Source of the DNA: Plazaster borealis
Lineage: Eukaryota > Echinodermata > Asteroidea > Forcipulatida > Labidiasteridae
Direction of reading: 5' to 3'
Assembly: GCA_021014325.1 (NCBI GenBank)
Contig: CM037463.1
Span: 10,671,001-10,735,000, forward strand
DNA length: 64,000 nt
Numbering within the stretch: position 1 is the stretch's first letter; each line of letters starts with the position of its first letter. Positions 11,995 to 23,819 of this stretch are shown here, one piece after another. A model generated the notes under the pieces. It was not told the DNA's origin. It saw only the letters and a list, made by a program, of their open reading frames with translations, and ran no database searches. Position numbers and translations under genes: made by a program.

Positions 11995-12507
11995 GGACAA
12001 GTAAAAATGGCTAAATTCCATCTTGGAAAATGACCCTACACTCGTTAGCAATATAGGGCCATTTTGTGAGGGCTAGTGTATTCGAAACACTCCAAGTTGA
12101 AAGTCATCAACATGAGGAGCATAATTTTGATCCATTTTTCAACAACCCACATTACCTTCAAATAATTATTTGTATACAGAAGAACTTGTGGGTTAACATT
12201 TTTTTCATGTGGCTCCGCAAATAATTTTCTCTCTCGTTTAGTGCACCAAACGGTTCGATGTTAAAGCGTGATTAATACTATTCTTTCAAAAGACTCTGGT
12301 GCTTTTTATACCGGCTATAGATACGAAATGCTTATCTTGGAAAAGTGGTTAAATATATCATTTAAAGACGAACAATGAAAAGCCTAATTTGTTTTGCTTC
12401 ATTCAATTTAAACTCTACAAAACATATTTGAGACATTCCCATGTACAAGCCACTAATGTTTAATGTTCAAGCCACTAAACTATTAACGCCCTTTCTCGTT
12501 AGCCATT

Positions 12508-12725
12508 ATACAACCTCTTATCTCCAATTTCGCTACAATCGTTTTTGTATGGAGTGCATAATTTTGTATGTAGTACCAAACAGGTACAACAGTTCATTCT
12601 TCAAACCGTTTTTGTCATGTAAGACAATTACCATTAAACTAAATCGATTGTGCTACAATGTTTGAATGGAGTGCACAATTTGTCTACGGAGTGCGAAATA
12701 GGTACATTAGTTCATTGTTCAAATC
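12508..12725 (+). repeat. Degenerate tandem pair downstream of receptor (copy 2)
   Basis: The counterpart of 6147-6440. Modules with CAACCTCTTATCTCCA, GGAGTGCA.AATTT and CAGGTACAACAG / TAGGTACATTAG sit 3' of the minus-strand receptor that ends at 12751. Confidence 0.5.
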
Positions 12726-12750
12726 GTTTTTGTTGTGTTAGCCAATTAAC

Positions 12751-13689
12751 TTAACTCTCCTCTCCAGGACGCACTCGGTTTCGACCAAATCGGCTCCGTA
12801 CAAGTTGCTTGAGCTGTGTACGGAAATGCTTGTACTTGAAGCAATAAACGACTGGATTCACGCTCATGTTACACATGACTAATGCTATAAATATTTCGTT
12901 TAAGTATTTAAGTGAAGGCGTTATGGTACCTAAGACACCGCTTGCAAAGAGTAAACGCAACATCTCAACCGGCGTCCAACAAATGAAAAACATGCAACCA
13001 GCGATCAGCATCGTCATTATGACGTTTCTCTTTGCCTTACTGAAGACACCATCTTGCTGATTGGCGTTGGCAATGTCAAGTTTGTGTCGAAGAACGAGGA
13101 GTATTTTAACGTACGAAAATGATATGAGGATCACAGGAAGAATGTACTCCACCAAAAAACTCACACTGATGATAATATAGAACGCATTAGGACTAATGGA
13201 ATAATCAAAGTCGCACTTATTATCAGTGATTTTGTTCATAAAAATAAACCTCAGCGCATATGTAAAACCAATGATCCAAGCAGCACACATTGAAACTTTG
13301 ATCTTGAAGAGTGAGCAGTAGTTGCGGTGCTTGACCGGATAGCACGTGGCAAGAAAACGCTCCAGCGATATCGCCACCATATTGTACGTGGACGTCACAC
13401 TTAAACCCCAAACAAACAAGTTTGAGTGAATAAGCCTACATATAATCTCACCTGGAAAATTCCTCTCCACATTCTTCATAAGCGAGCTCTGTTTGATCCC
13501 AGTCACTGCGAGAAACACCAAACCAGAGACAAAGTCGATGATGGATTGGTGACGGATAAGTCGGTTAGTGAAAGACCTGAACTGTTTACGTCTAACCGTC
13601 ATGACGAATATCACCAAACCGTTTCCCAGAATGGCTGAGCATCCGATAGCGACGTTGAACGCAAATGCCAAACCGCCATTTAATGCCAT
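12751..13689 (-). CDS. Rhodopsin-class GPCR (cluster copy 2, intact)
   Basis: A single-exon seven-transmembrane receptor of 312 residues, in the plasma membrane by family. The N-terminus is very short (about 12 residues). TM1 has LGNGLVIFVM (residues 21-30) and TM2 has Asp52. Cys84 before TM3 can pair with Cys159 in extracellular loop 2. The motif after TM3 is E110-R111-F112 instead of D-R-Y. TM4 has Trp138, TM6 has CWTP (237-240) and TM7 has NPVVY (278-282). Intracellular loop 3 is short, with QQDGVFSKAKRN conserved across the cluster. The tail stops early (GEES) compared with 329-331 residues in its paralogues because the 3' end of the frame was lost. The start at 13689 matches the paralogue alignment. 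The ligand is unknown; tandem clustering and variation in the ligand-facing loops suggest a chemosensory-type receptor, but peptide or amine ligands are not excluded. Confidence 0.93.
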   Translation of the reverse strand: MALNGGLAFAFNVAIGCSAILGNGLVIFVMTVRRKQFRSFTNRLIRHQSIIDFVSGLVFLAVTGIKQSSLMKNVERNFPGEIICRLIHSNLFVWGLSVTSTYNMVAISLERFLATCYPVKHRNYCSLFKIKVSMCAAWIIGFTYALRFIFMNKITDNKCDFDYSISPNAFYIIISVSFLVEYILPVILISFSYVKILLVLRHKLDIANANQQDGVFSKAKRNVIMTMLIAGCMFFICWTPVEMLRLLFASGVLGTITPSLKYLNEIFIALVMCNMSVNPVVYCFKYKHFRTQLKQLVRSRFGRNRVRPGEES

Positions 13690-13703
13690 TGTTACTATCC
13701 TGA

Positions 13704-13800
13704 ACTGAATTGATCACGTCTGACCGTCTCGACGAAAATCACAAACAAGCGTTTCCAAGAACAGGTGAGAATCCACAAGAAACGTTGAACGTCGTTGAAA
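13704..13800 (-). pseudogene. GPCR N-terminal relic in 5' flank (copy 2)
   Basis: The same relic as at 7470-7560: CACGTCTGACCGTCTCGACG then AAAATCACAAACAAGCGTTT, matching the TM1 coding region of intact receptors with indels. It lies directly upstream of the start at 13689. Confidence 0.6.
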
Positions 13801-13809
13801 CGTTGGACG

Positions 13810-14165
13810 TCGCCCCTGTGACAAAAGGACTCGCCTTCAGCTCCTGACAGTTATCATCGACGTTAACTTCTCAAACGTTTTGCAGTGACGCTGGATGGAA
13901 AAGAGCGATGCCAACTTTATTTTCTCTTTATTACGGTAGCTTGTATGTCTGTGGCAAAGTATTTTCAGTGTCCACGCATTTCTCCCACAGCCAACTGGAT
14001 GACATCAAAGCTTTCTTACATCTTTTATACGCAAAATTGATCAGTCAGCAACGTTGGGGATTACAATGAAGAGCAGAAAATGGCCACGATGTCCTTCAGT
14101 TTGTTTTTCTGATTGTTCCGCTCTCGTCAGTTTATTAGAAATAAACCACTATTGGGACAGGATTA
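13810..14165 (-). promoter_or_regulatory. Conserved receptor 5' flank block (copy 2)
   Basis: Nearly identical to 7580-7935, including CAGTTATCATCGACGTTAAC and CAGTCAGCAACGTTGGGG. A promoter or 5' UTR role is inferred from position and conservation only. Confidence 0.4.
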
Positions 14166-14583
14166 TGATGGCTTGACTAGTTTAAATAAATTAGAGAAGA
14201 TTGGAAGTGAATTAAGGCTGGCATTTAATTGAACAAAACGTTAATTTACCCCCCGCATCAAAATTCCTAACTGTGGACTATTTTGTGTGCTGATTTTAAA
14301 AAGCAAAATGAAGCCGGGGATGAGGCGGGTTGTTCTAGGGTTGCTCTAAATAATGATGGATAAATTAAAGTGCCTGAATCACGTCAAGTATTGAAGTATT
14401 TATTCTCGTAGATGAAATCAGAAAGTAACGTGCAGCCGGCCCGCAATGACATAATTCGGTTTAAAAAAAACCTATCGGTTTTGAGTTTCCTTCTGCTGGG
14501 TAATATTTAAGTGTCTATGGAAACAGCAGACGACGTTAGGTTATCACAGAAGAGGGGGGCAATTGAGATCATTGTATTTTAAT

Positions 14584-14948
14584 TTAAAGGCACTGGACAC
14601 TATTGGTAATTACTCAAAATAATTGTTAGCATAAAAACTTACTTGGTAACGATCAATGGAGAGCTGTTGATGGTGTAAAACATTTTGAGAAACGGCTCCC
14701 TCTGAAGTAACGTCGTTTTTGAGAAAAAAGTAATTTCTCGAGACCTCACGCGTGAGGTCTCGAAATCAAGCATCTGAAAGCACACAACTTCGTGTGACAA
14801 GGGTGTTTTTTCTTCCATTATCATCTCGCAACTTCGATGACCAATTGAGTTCAAATTTTCACAGGTTTGTTATTTTGTTAATATGTTGAGATACACCAAG
14901 TGAGAAGACTAGTCTTTGACAATAACCAAAGGTGTCCAGTGTCTTTAA
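14584..14948. mobile_element. TTAA-flanked MITE with empty site in paralogue (family A)
   Basis: Starts TTAAAGGCACTGGACAC and ends TCCAGTGTCTTTAA, with a central palindrome around GAGACCTCACGCGTGAGGTC. Unit 1 at about 8279-8292 reads straight through (TTTAATTTAATCTTTTTGAC), whereas here one TTAA lies on each side. This is direct evidence for insertion with TTAA duplication, as in piggyBac-type elements. Confidence 0.9.
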
Positions 14949-16254
14949 TCTTTTTGACCGATCTGCCCTTGACATTTTTCTATTTCAAGGGTCCATGAAA
15001 TGTAAAAAAAAACACAATGCAATCCTTGAAAATGCACCTTTGTGTCCCATTTCACTCTTTTTTCAATTCTCGTTTTGCAATTTTTTGGGGGTATTTTGGT
15101 GCCTTTTTGTATTTTAAGCTAATGCAATTTTCCATATTCCTTAGCAAAAGTGTGATGTCATGTCAGGCAGAAAACTCAATGTTGCAATTAGTTTATGCAC
15201 AAAAAGTCAGCAGAATTTAGGCTATTTCGCTGTCGTAAACTTCCTTTTATTTAGTGATTTGTTAGTGTGTAAGTTCATGGCAGTAGGCCTATGCCAAAGT
15301 GCAAACTTTTCTCTCAAATTCTTTTAACAAGCAAATTTTTGGGTTCAGAATTTCATATTTTCAATAGAAATAAAAACAAGTGTCTTCCTGAAATGACATC
15401 ACTGCGACAGCGCCCTAAGTTGTCCAGATATACGAGAGGAATTTTTGTAATGTTTACAGAAAATCACTTTTCAATGAAATTAACCAAATATGGCTTTCAA
15501 TTAATTTTCATACACAAAGGGATTAGGAAGTAGCTCAAAATATATTCCTAAGAAATTTTTACTTCAGGGGCACTTTAAAGCTTAGACATAAACAGATCCA
15601 GACAAACGTCAATAATACTCTCTTTGCCAAAGAGAACCTAAGTGCCTCTTATCTTTGCCCGCATTGTAAATTCAACAAAGACTGATATAAAACCTAATCC
15701 TCTATTGTGACAGACACGCAAGGGGAATTTCAGTTTTCAGCAAATGGTCTTTGTCTCTAAGCGATTCCTACCTTCCCAGGAAGTACTTACTAAGCAGGAC
15801 AGTTCTTTTCAGAACCAAGTAGTCTCCCGAATTCAGATAGTTACTCCGCTGCAGTAAAACAAAATAGCAAGACAAGATCTCGAAGAACAATATTCTACAC
15901 AGCAAAGTAGATATATACACATTGTGTTCCCGCTAACCGAATATACATTAATGTGCAATGTGTCTGAAATGAATTACCGGCAAAAGGAAACTGAATATTT
16001 CCACATTGTAAAACTGAGAAATTGCAATCGAAGTTTGTACTATTTTAATCAAGTGCGTTCGTAAATTTAAAGGAACTCGTTCTTTTTAAACTATCTGATT
16101 CTGCAACCTCAATATGAAGGATGAATTTGGAAGAAACATTTTTAGCATAACATCTGCACTTTGCTGCTTTTCTCCGTGCGGGAATGTCATGAGGAAGCAC
16201 GGACGAAATCCATAAGGGGGATTTTGGATCGGAGGGGGATGGCCCTGATGATCA

Positions 16255-16290
16255 ACCCCCACTCACCCCCACCCCCACCCCACCCACCCA
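16255..16290 (+). repeat. C-rich low-complexity tract
   Basis: A degenerate (CCCAC)n tract, expanded compared with the matching place in unit 1 near 8740. Confidence 0.75.
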
Positions 16291-18461
16291 AACAATTATA
16301 ATAACAATAAATTAGATTGCGAGGGAAATTAAAATATATATTGAATCATTTTCTGAACAAAGTATACTCGAAATTGTACTTTATGTTCTGCTTGTAGCTA
16401 CAATTCCAGCCATGATTATTGGGCCACCTAACATTGAACATACCCTTGGACTTGGGGATGATCGACCCTTCCGACTCCGAATTTTCAATGCAATGAGAAA
16501 ACTAGTCTGAAATTAGTTAATGGCAACGCAAAACATCACGTCATAAACATAGACTCGCAATGACGTGTTCAGTGTCAACTCAGTATTTTGTTATCAATTT
16601 TCGCTTTTTAAATGCAAGCAAATGTGAAGTTAGATCGCTGCTGTTTGTTAAATAATCATCAAGAATCACAAGAAGTAAATTGACTGAAGTAGGCGTATCA
16701 TGTTGTGCAAAAAAGAGTGTTGAATTTATTAGTAATTTCACAATTACACGCATTAACAACGTTACAGCTGAGTACTATATATACTATGTTACAATGATAA
16801 ATGTGAACCTTTATTAAGTTTATAAGATAACATAAGGTAAACATTTATTCAGCCAGGTATACAAGTTCAACACCATAATATCGGAAATTGTTGGGCATCT
16901 CAAGCTCTCCTAAAAATATTTAACCCCAAACAAAAGGTCATATTTTCCTAGTCATCACTAATGTCGCTAAATTGAGTCTGGAAGTGAGAACTCTTCGTTT
17001 ATTGTTACTGTCTACACAGCGGGACCCAGTGTGGCAATAGACTGTGCAAGTTTAGCGCATTATTTGAACTTCCGGGACCATTGTGGTCCCAACCATTATA
17101 GAGTTTTACGTGGGCGGGATTTTGTTTTGTCAATTATTTTAGTTTAACGTAGTTTATGGCCATGATAATTATACAATGTTGTTGAGAATGTAATGATAAG
17201 TGATTAACAATATGAAAGTAAAATCAATTCGACAAAATAACGAAGAAAACCTAAGAATAAGACTTGACCTCCGTTTCCGGTTTCTTGTAAAAAACTAAGA
17301 ATTTTGCCCAACTGACGGTCATGTTGTCATTAAACCGATGTAATAGACGCATCCTCGTCCGTAATTTTAATTTTGTTTCAATGTTAATTGAACAAATGAT
17401 TTGTACTATACAAAAAAATGTAAATTTATTTATAACAAATTGTTATGGATATTTTTTATTTTTTAAGAATTGTTTATAAATATAATTTAAAAAGGAGATT
17501 TGATTTCATAGGAAAATAAACTCTTCTTTAGTTTTTTTTAAGTTTTCGATAAGCGCGACACTTGCACAGTCTAAATATCCTGGTTCATCATTCTCAGTGG
17601 TAACTATGAGCGACAAGACCTGCCTCATTTTTCTCGGCATTGCTTTCCGCAGAATTCTGATTCTACGGCGCCCCGAAAGCTTGTAATTATATAACCGTAT
17701 AATAAGTGCAGAGTCTGCGGTAAAGAGTGCCTTCGCCCGGTCCAAGCGCCTCATTCAAAGTTGCTGGGAAGGACAGACGTCTGCACATGCGCATTAGACT
17801 ATTCCCCCTGACCTCATAAACCCCAGTCACCTTTTCCTGTTTATGAAAGATTTGACTATCAATAATGTAGCTCTGTTGTGAGTAAATCCATTGCAAATGT
17901 TGTAATTCTTTACCATGTACTAAACATCGGGCTCAATCTAAACATTCGAATTCCTTCAAAATCAGATTCAGATTATTATGTGTGTAAATTGTTATTGTGC
18001 GCATTGTGTCAATCAGCAGGAATCGTTCCCATCATGCTCATCAGCCCATCCCAGCGGTCTTGAATGAGACCGTTGGGGCCGAGCAAAATGAGTGCCATGA
18101 AATGTGAGACCTCTACTGACACTATAGGTGGCAGCAGACCTACTGTAAAATCAAAATACAAATAGTTATGTATAAGTGGTGTAACCACTGTGATCAAATA
18201 ACACTATCTACACACGTATTTTTGGAGGCTGAGAGAATTTTAAATGTTAAAAAAATGGTTGAATATTTAGCATTAAGCATTGGTTGCTAAGGGAAGCTTA
18301 ACGTGGTGCACCACGTTGCAACATTCGTCTCATGTAAACCGACCTCTTGTGAGAGTGTTCTATTGAAGGGAAACTTCGTCCTCGTTTTGATTTAGGGCGC
18401 TAATGATGACCCAATTTGACTAGAAATGTCCTCCAATGGTAGAATACTCCACTATAATAAT

Positions 18462-19739
18462 AGCCTTGATCAAGGCAGTCGCATTTTTCACTCCAAAAAA
18501 GACGCCGCAAACACACCCGTATGTGTGTGCGTAAGGTGTGTATCGCATCGCACGATGTGTATCACGTCGTACGACGCCCGTACACACACTGTGCGCAGGT
18601 CATCCGCACTCGTACCACTCTCCGCATGCGGAGGCCGTCAGGCCGACAGCCTTGACGGGTCTGTAACTTCCGGGTTTAATGTGTTTCTTGATATTTTCGT
18701 CCAATATTGGAAAATGGGGGCTCTCGGATATGCTATGTATGCAGCTCATGAATATTTAAATCTTTCGTCAGACCTATTGCAGACAACACAGGATGGGAAG
18801 CAAATGAATTATTCATTTTGACGTCCAAACACGAGCTTCTCTCACTATGACCTTTGTACCATATCAATATCATGCTTGCTGTATGTGATGCAATGTGAGT
18901 AGTTACCGACTTAATGGCGTTTTTGACCGGTAATCTGCGAGGCTGGTCAGTCAGCTCACAAGTGCTGAACCCCGCGGCGGCCCTGGCTTTTTTTTGCTGC
19001 ACACAGTCCCTCATTGGACTACCTGCGTCACTCGCCATTCTTTTGGTTATTAATTCTGGAGTGATGTAGTTTTCTGCATCTGTCTTTCCTGAATGTCCTC
19101 TCGAAATCCGACTCTCAGCCACCGTCTTCATACTTTTACTGAATTGTTCTCAGACAAAATTGACAGGATACAGCCACATGATACATGTGAAATAGATTTT
19201 TAGCTACCTATTCTAGTGAATGTACTTGGGAAATTTGGTTAGGCAGCTCTTTTTTAGTGGGGCGGCCCAAATGATAAAAAATGCAATGAGCTATATGCCT
19301 TCATGATGAAACAATCAATAATGGTAGTTTATTGAGGTCTTTGTTTTGTATATTCTACCTCCAATGAAATGCCAACAATGATTAAATCACTGTTTAATGA
19401 TGCAAGATGGAGACAAATACATCAGAAAGCGTCTTCCTGCTGGAAAATGGTGTATGTAATGTATGTAAACAATCTAAACAAGACTTCCGCCACTGACCAA
19501 TTGGGTCTCGCTTTCGCGCGCATTATAGTAATGAGTCATCGGCGCGTTGATCGGTGAGTGGCGCATACAGCTCACACGAGCACGCGCGCACCGTATACTG
19601 CACACACACGACACCATGCACACAGCTCGGGCGGCGGGTAGCTCGCTCGGGTAGGTAGTGTGTAGCACGGCGCAAATAAAATAAAAATGAAAACAATAAA
19701 ATAAAATTGAGAAAAAACTCCAACGCCTTGATCAAGGCT
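18462..19739. mobile_element. 1278-bp DNA-transposon-like insertion, 11-bp target duplication
   Basis: Both ends carry AGCCTTGATCAAGGC, whose core GCCTTGATCAAGGC is itself a perfect palindrome. The flanks are identical 11-mers ACTATAATAAT at 18451-18461 and 19740-19750. Units 1 and 2 have the uninterrupted site near 5095 and 10890 (ACTATAATAACCCC in unit 2). The interior has GC-rich, CpG-rich subterminal regions with alternating CA/GT tracts. Open frames of about 130 codons (18426-18821 +, 18733-19131 -) show no transposase motif I can recognise, so it is probably non-autonomous. The superfamily is not assigned; 11 bp is unusually long for known cut-and-paste elements. Confidence 0.85.
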
Positions 19740-21663
19740 ACTATAATAATAACCCCAAAAGTTGGCCTGATTCGTGGTCATTGGATCTCTCAGCCTAAAA
19801 TTTGGCTCCGATAAGTCACGAGATCATGACAGCTAGTCGTACTTCCAGTCGTATTACATTATTTATTATTGAACCACATTCAACCGCGTTTATTTACAAC
19901 TATCTGTGAGTAAATATTTAACAAAATGTGGACACAAATTCACATAGTGGATAATGATGTTAATTAATAATAATGATGGAATCTCACTCAAAGTTAAAAT
20001 TCTGAAAGTCCGAGTAACAGACCGTGGCTTGGATAGTGTACCCGTGGAGCTATAGCGCGTTGAAGACCCCATGACAAAAACCCATCATCTGTGTCAACTC
20101 AAGTGATATGATTTGTTGAGAAAAAGCGGAACCTGATCAAATGGATCAATAACATCATACTTTAAAATAAATCAAATATGTTTTGATACCAAAACTTCCG
20201 TTTATTATTTTTTTTTAATATGTTAGCTGATGAGTGTTTGAGCCAGGCTCATCCAAAATAAAATCACCCCGAATAGAGGAGCACAATATCTGACAATTTT
20301 TCAACAGCCTACAAAAACTCATTACCTTAAAACCTTCTAGGGAGACTCAATAGCTGTAGCGAACAGTACGGTTGTTTGCATTTTTGTTAATTACTCCCTT
20401 CATGCAAGTTGAAAAAAATCATTTTATGATATCTTCAATTGTACCTTCAAGAATCAGAGTCGAAAATTGACAGGCCAGGGTCACTCCCAGATCAATTCAG
20501 CTTGTGTGAGCCAAAGGCAGGACTCCCTAATGTATGGTAATAATGCTAGAACGAAATCTTTAGTGTTGACATGTATTGACTCTACCCTCCACAGTGCTCT
20601 TTACTATGAGAGCAGCTTGAAAGAGAATCACAGCTTTTGTTAGTTTGTGAGTCTTCAGGGGCAATATGGAAGCCATCAAAATAATATAGATTATTGGGGG
20701 GCGTGGTAGGCTTCTTAACAATTTAGAACATGGCGAAAGTAACGGTTTATACATTTTTACTGACACACTTTTAGCACTAAGCATCGCTGGCTGTAATTAG
20801 CAAATTAATTACCAAAATAAAAAAATGTTTGTTTTCGTAATTGCTAAATAAACATCCCTAGCACCTCTGAGACATCTATTAGGCTTGATTAAAATGAGAT
20901 TATAGCTTCATACCATCGGTGTATTACGATTCTTACAACCTGCTGTTGGCAACAGCTAGTGATTTATAAGATGATGCAAAATTTGGTCACCCGTACTGCA
21001 GGAAAAATAATTGATTTACAGAAGAAGTTTTGGGTTAACATTTTTTCATGAGGCTCCGCCCATGATTTTCTATCTAGTGTAGTGCACCAAACGGTCTGAT
21101 TTTAAAGCGTGATTAATACTATTCTTTCAAAATAGACTCTGGTGCTTTTTATACCGACTATAGATACGAAAATGAATATCTTGGCAAACAAGTTGTTAAT
21201 AAATGCCTATTTTTATTTCAAGACAAAATTGAAAAGTGTGAACTATTTTTAGAAAGGATTCCCCAAGAAGTATTTTTTTACACAAAAATATTATAATCTG
21301 AGAAACACTAATGCATGAACAATTTCTCAAATTTCTGAGGGTTGGTGTCCATCCGTGAATGCTGTGACCAGAGATGCAGTTGGTACCCGCTGTCACCTAG
21401 CCTACATGATCTCTAAAATGTTTCGGTATTCAGTGTTTTGGTGCCCACGGTCATTGTGGTACAAGACTTCTAAAATTGGTTTCGAGGGCGACCTACCACT
21501 CCCCACCATGTTGTGCCAATATAAAGTGCTTGCGTTTTTCTTTGATGTTTGGAGTGTTGCAAAAGTATGCAACAGTAATATTTATGTGCAAATGATGTAA
21601 CCAAAACATCTACTAAACACGTGTTATTAATACATACATTGTTAAAATAAAATTTTGATTCTG

Positions 21664-22005
21664 TTAATTAATGGCAACAAAAAACTAACTTGGTAAGAAT
21701 TACAGCAGCTTTGGATAGTATAATGCATTTTGAGAAACTTTTCACTTCGAGTACTGTGGTTATGGAAAGTATATTATTTTTTATCCCCAAAACATTTGAA
21801 TCTGAGAAGCGTTTTAAAACGCTTCTCAGAGTGTGTATTCCAATGCTGAAATTATTCTTCCTGCGTGGACAAACCGCTCGAGATTTTCGGCAGTATCTCA
21901 AAAACGCTACCACCTTTTGAACTGAAATTTTCACAGGTTAGTTTTACGGTATAGGTTTGAAACAAACAGTAAGCTCCAATTACCAAACGTGTACGATGCC
22001 TTTAA
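21664..22005. repeat. TTAA-flanked MITE (family A, subtype 2)
   Basis: Left end TTAATTAATGGCAAC, right end GTACGATGCCTTTAA, with a central hairpin AAGCGTTTTAAAACGCTT. Closely related to 50738-51092 and 58476-58877. Confidence 0.8.
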
Positions 22006-22259
22006 AGCGAAAGTACATCATTGTTTTGGACGAGTGAGTTGATCATCCATTTTTTCAATAAAAAAACACATGAACCGAAAATTCATCAAAAATGGTCACA
22101 CGTTTAATTTGAAACGGCTTATTGTTTTGTCAGTAATTTATGCACGTTCATATCGGGCAAAGTTTGGTTACGGCAGCCAAACAAAATGTGATTTTAAAAC
22201 AGCTACTGAAAATGACCGTGATCTGCCAGTCTGCTGTTTTAGGTTAATTGATCAAGATT

Positions 22260-22445
22260 TCGCATCGGTAGAATTCCTCTCCATGACGCACTCGGTTTCG
22301 AGGAAATCGGCTCCGTACAAGTTGCTTAAGCTGTGTAATGAAATGCTCGTACTTGAAGCAATAAACGACTGGAATCACACTCATGTTACTGAATGCCTGA
22401 CACAAGTTGTTGGAGCTATACGCGGGAAATGTTCGTACGTGTCCT
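22260..22445 (-). pseudogene. GPCR C-terminal fragment (TM7 and tail)
   Basis: Encodes NMSVIPVVYCFKYEHF then LKQLVRSRFPRNRVRHGEE on the minus strand, so the NPVVY motif has lost its Asn. Immediately 5' in the same orientation, about 22405-22445, is a second, shorter piece of the same tail (GCTATACGCGGGAAATG-like). The fragment is therefore a scrambled relic of at least two copies. It lies just 3' of the intact gene at 22827. Confidence 0.8.
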
Positions 22446-22826
22446 TCTCCAATACTAATCCGTAGCGGAATACTTAATATTTTTCTTTAGGATACAGTTG
22501 ATTTCGGAAAAGAAAAAAAAATCCCGCAATTTATGTAAGTTGTGTTATTCCGAGTTTCCTGTTTGGTTCATTCATTGTATTCATTTTTCTTTTAAAACCA
22601 AAACAATTCTTGCAAAACACAAAAGCCAAACATCGACCTTTCAACGAATCCTTCTCGGTTTTGTGAGCTAAGAGAACTGTTCCTATTTTGACGACACCGT
22701 TTATACTGACGAGGAGACTATAATACGGTAGTTATTGTTGGATGTAATTATTACAGTGGGTATTAAAATGTTGTAGTGTGGACCAAGACTAAAATCCGCA
22801 TGCCAGCTGCTGTCAGATTTCGGTTC

Positions 22827-23819
22827 TTAGCTTACCGATGCTGTTGCAGTTTGCTGTATCGGGTCTATGGCCAAAGATGGCGCATCAGCAGATTCCTCTC
22901 CAGGACGCACTCTGTTTCGACCAAATCGGCTCCGTACAAGTTGCTTAAGCTGTGTACGGAAATGCTCGTACTTGAAGCAATAAACGACTGGATTCACGCT
23001 CATGTTACACAAGATCAAACCCATGGATACCCGACCAATGAGAATTTTTAAGTAAACTTGAGTCACTACACCAGTGGTAATGAGCACCCGCAGCGTCTGC
23101 ATTGGAGTCCAACAAATGAAAAACATGCAACCAGCGATCAGCATCGTCATTATGACGTTTCTCTTTGCCTTACTGAAGACACCATCTTGCTGATTGGCGT
23201 TAGCATTGTCAAGTTTGTGTCGAAGAACGATGAGTATTCTAACGTACGAAAACGACATGAGGATTACTGGAACGATATACTCGATCAAAACACTCACAAT
23301 GAATATAACAATCAACGAATTAGGACTAGTGGAATTACTAATGCCGCACTTATTGTCAATGATTTTTTTCATAATAAACCTCAGCGCATATGCGAAGCCA
23401 ATGATCCAAGCAGCACACATTGAAACTTTGATCTTGAAGAGTGAGCAGCAGTTGCGGTGTTTGACCGGATAGCACGTGGCAAGAAAACGCTCCAGAGATA
23501 TCACTACCAGATTGTACGTGGACGTCACACTTAAGCCCCAAACAAAATAATTGAAGAAAATGAACCGACACAGAATTTCTCCCAGTAAATTGTCCTCCAA
23601 ATTCTTCAGAAGTGAAGTTTGTTTGATCCCAGTCGTGAGGAGAAACACCAAACCAGAGACGAAGTCGATGATGGATTGGTGACGGATAAGTCGGTTAGTG
23701 AAGGAGCTGAACTGTTTACGTCTGACCGTCATGACGAAAATCACCAAACCGTTTCCGAGGATGGCTGAGCTTCCGATAGCGACATCGAACACCGTGGCTA
23801 AATCGTTTTTTTGTGCCAT
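22827..23819 (-). CDS. Rhodopsin-class GPCR (cluster copy 3, intact)
   Basis: An intronless seven-transmembrane receptor of 330 residues with a short N-terminus. Motifs are G22-N23 in TM1, Asp52 in TM2, Cys84/Cys158 as the likely TM3-ECL2 disulfide, E110-R111-F112 in place of D-R-Y, Trp138 in TM4, CWTP (236-239) in TM6 and NPVVY (276-280) in TM7. Asn162 in ECL2 (N-S-T) is a possible glycosylation site. The cytoplasmic tail of about 50 residues starts with a basic helix (RSRFGRNRVRPGEE) and ends rich in Ser/Thr. ECL2 (DNKCGISNSTSPNS) and the TM6-ECL3 segment (VLITTGVVTQVYLK) are unlike the paralogues, while TM1-TM3 and loop 3 are nearly identical to them. Ligand unknown; chemosensory-type role inferred from cluster context. 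Confidence 0.94.
   Translation of the reverse strand: MAQKNDLATVFDVAIGSSAILGNGLVIFVMTVRRKQFSSFTNRLIRHQSIIDFVSGLVFLLTTGIKQTSLLKNLEDNLLGEILCRFIFFNYFVWGLSVTSTYNLVVISLERFLATCYPVKHRNCCSLFKIKVSMCAAWIIGFAYALRFIMKKIIDNKCGISNSTSPNSLIVIFIVSVLIEYIVPVILMSFSYVRILIVLRHKLDNANANQQDGVFSKAKRNVIMTMLIAGCMFFICWTPMQTLRVLITTGVVTQVYLKILIGRVSMGLILCNMSVNPVVYCFKYEHFRTQLKQLVRSRFGRNRVRPGEESADAPSLAIDPIQQTATASVS

Larger units (their letters stand above)
10468..18036. repeat. Segmental-duplication unit 2
   Basis: The direct repeat of unit 1, with landmarks at 10553 (GGTGGCAGCAGAC), 10747 (ACGTTGCAACATTCGT), 12308 (GGCTATAGATACG), the receptor at 12751-13689, 16180 (GCGGGAATGTCATG), 16535 (ACGTCATAAACATAGACTC) and 17035 (CAATAGACTGTGCAAG). 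It is longer than unit 1, partly through the MITEs at 11851 and 14584 and partly through a segment at about 15330-16140 absent from unit 1. That extra segment shows no recognisable gene. Confidence 0.75.

Noticed and set aside
18733..19131. 132-codon minus-strand open frame inside the 1278-bp element
   Set aside because: I could not identify a transposase or other motif; kept only as part of the element.
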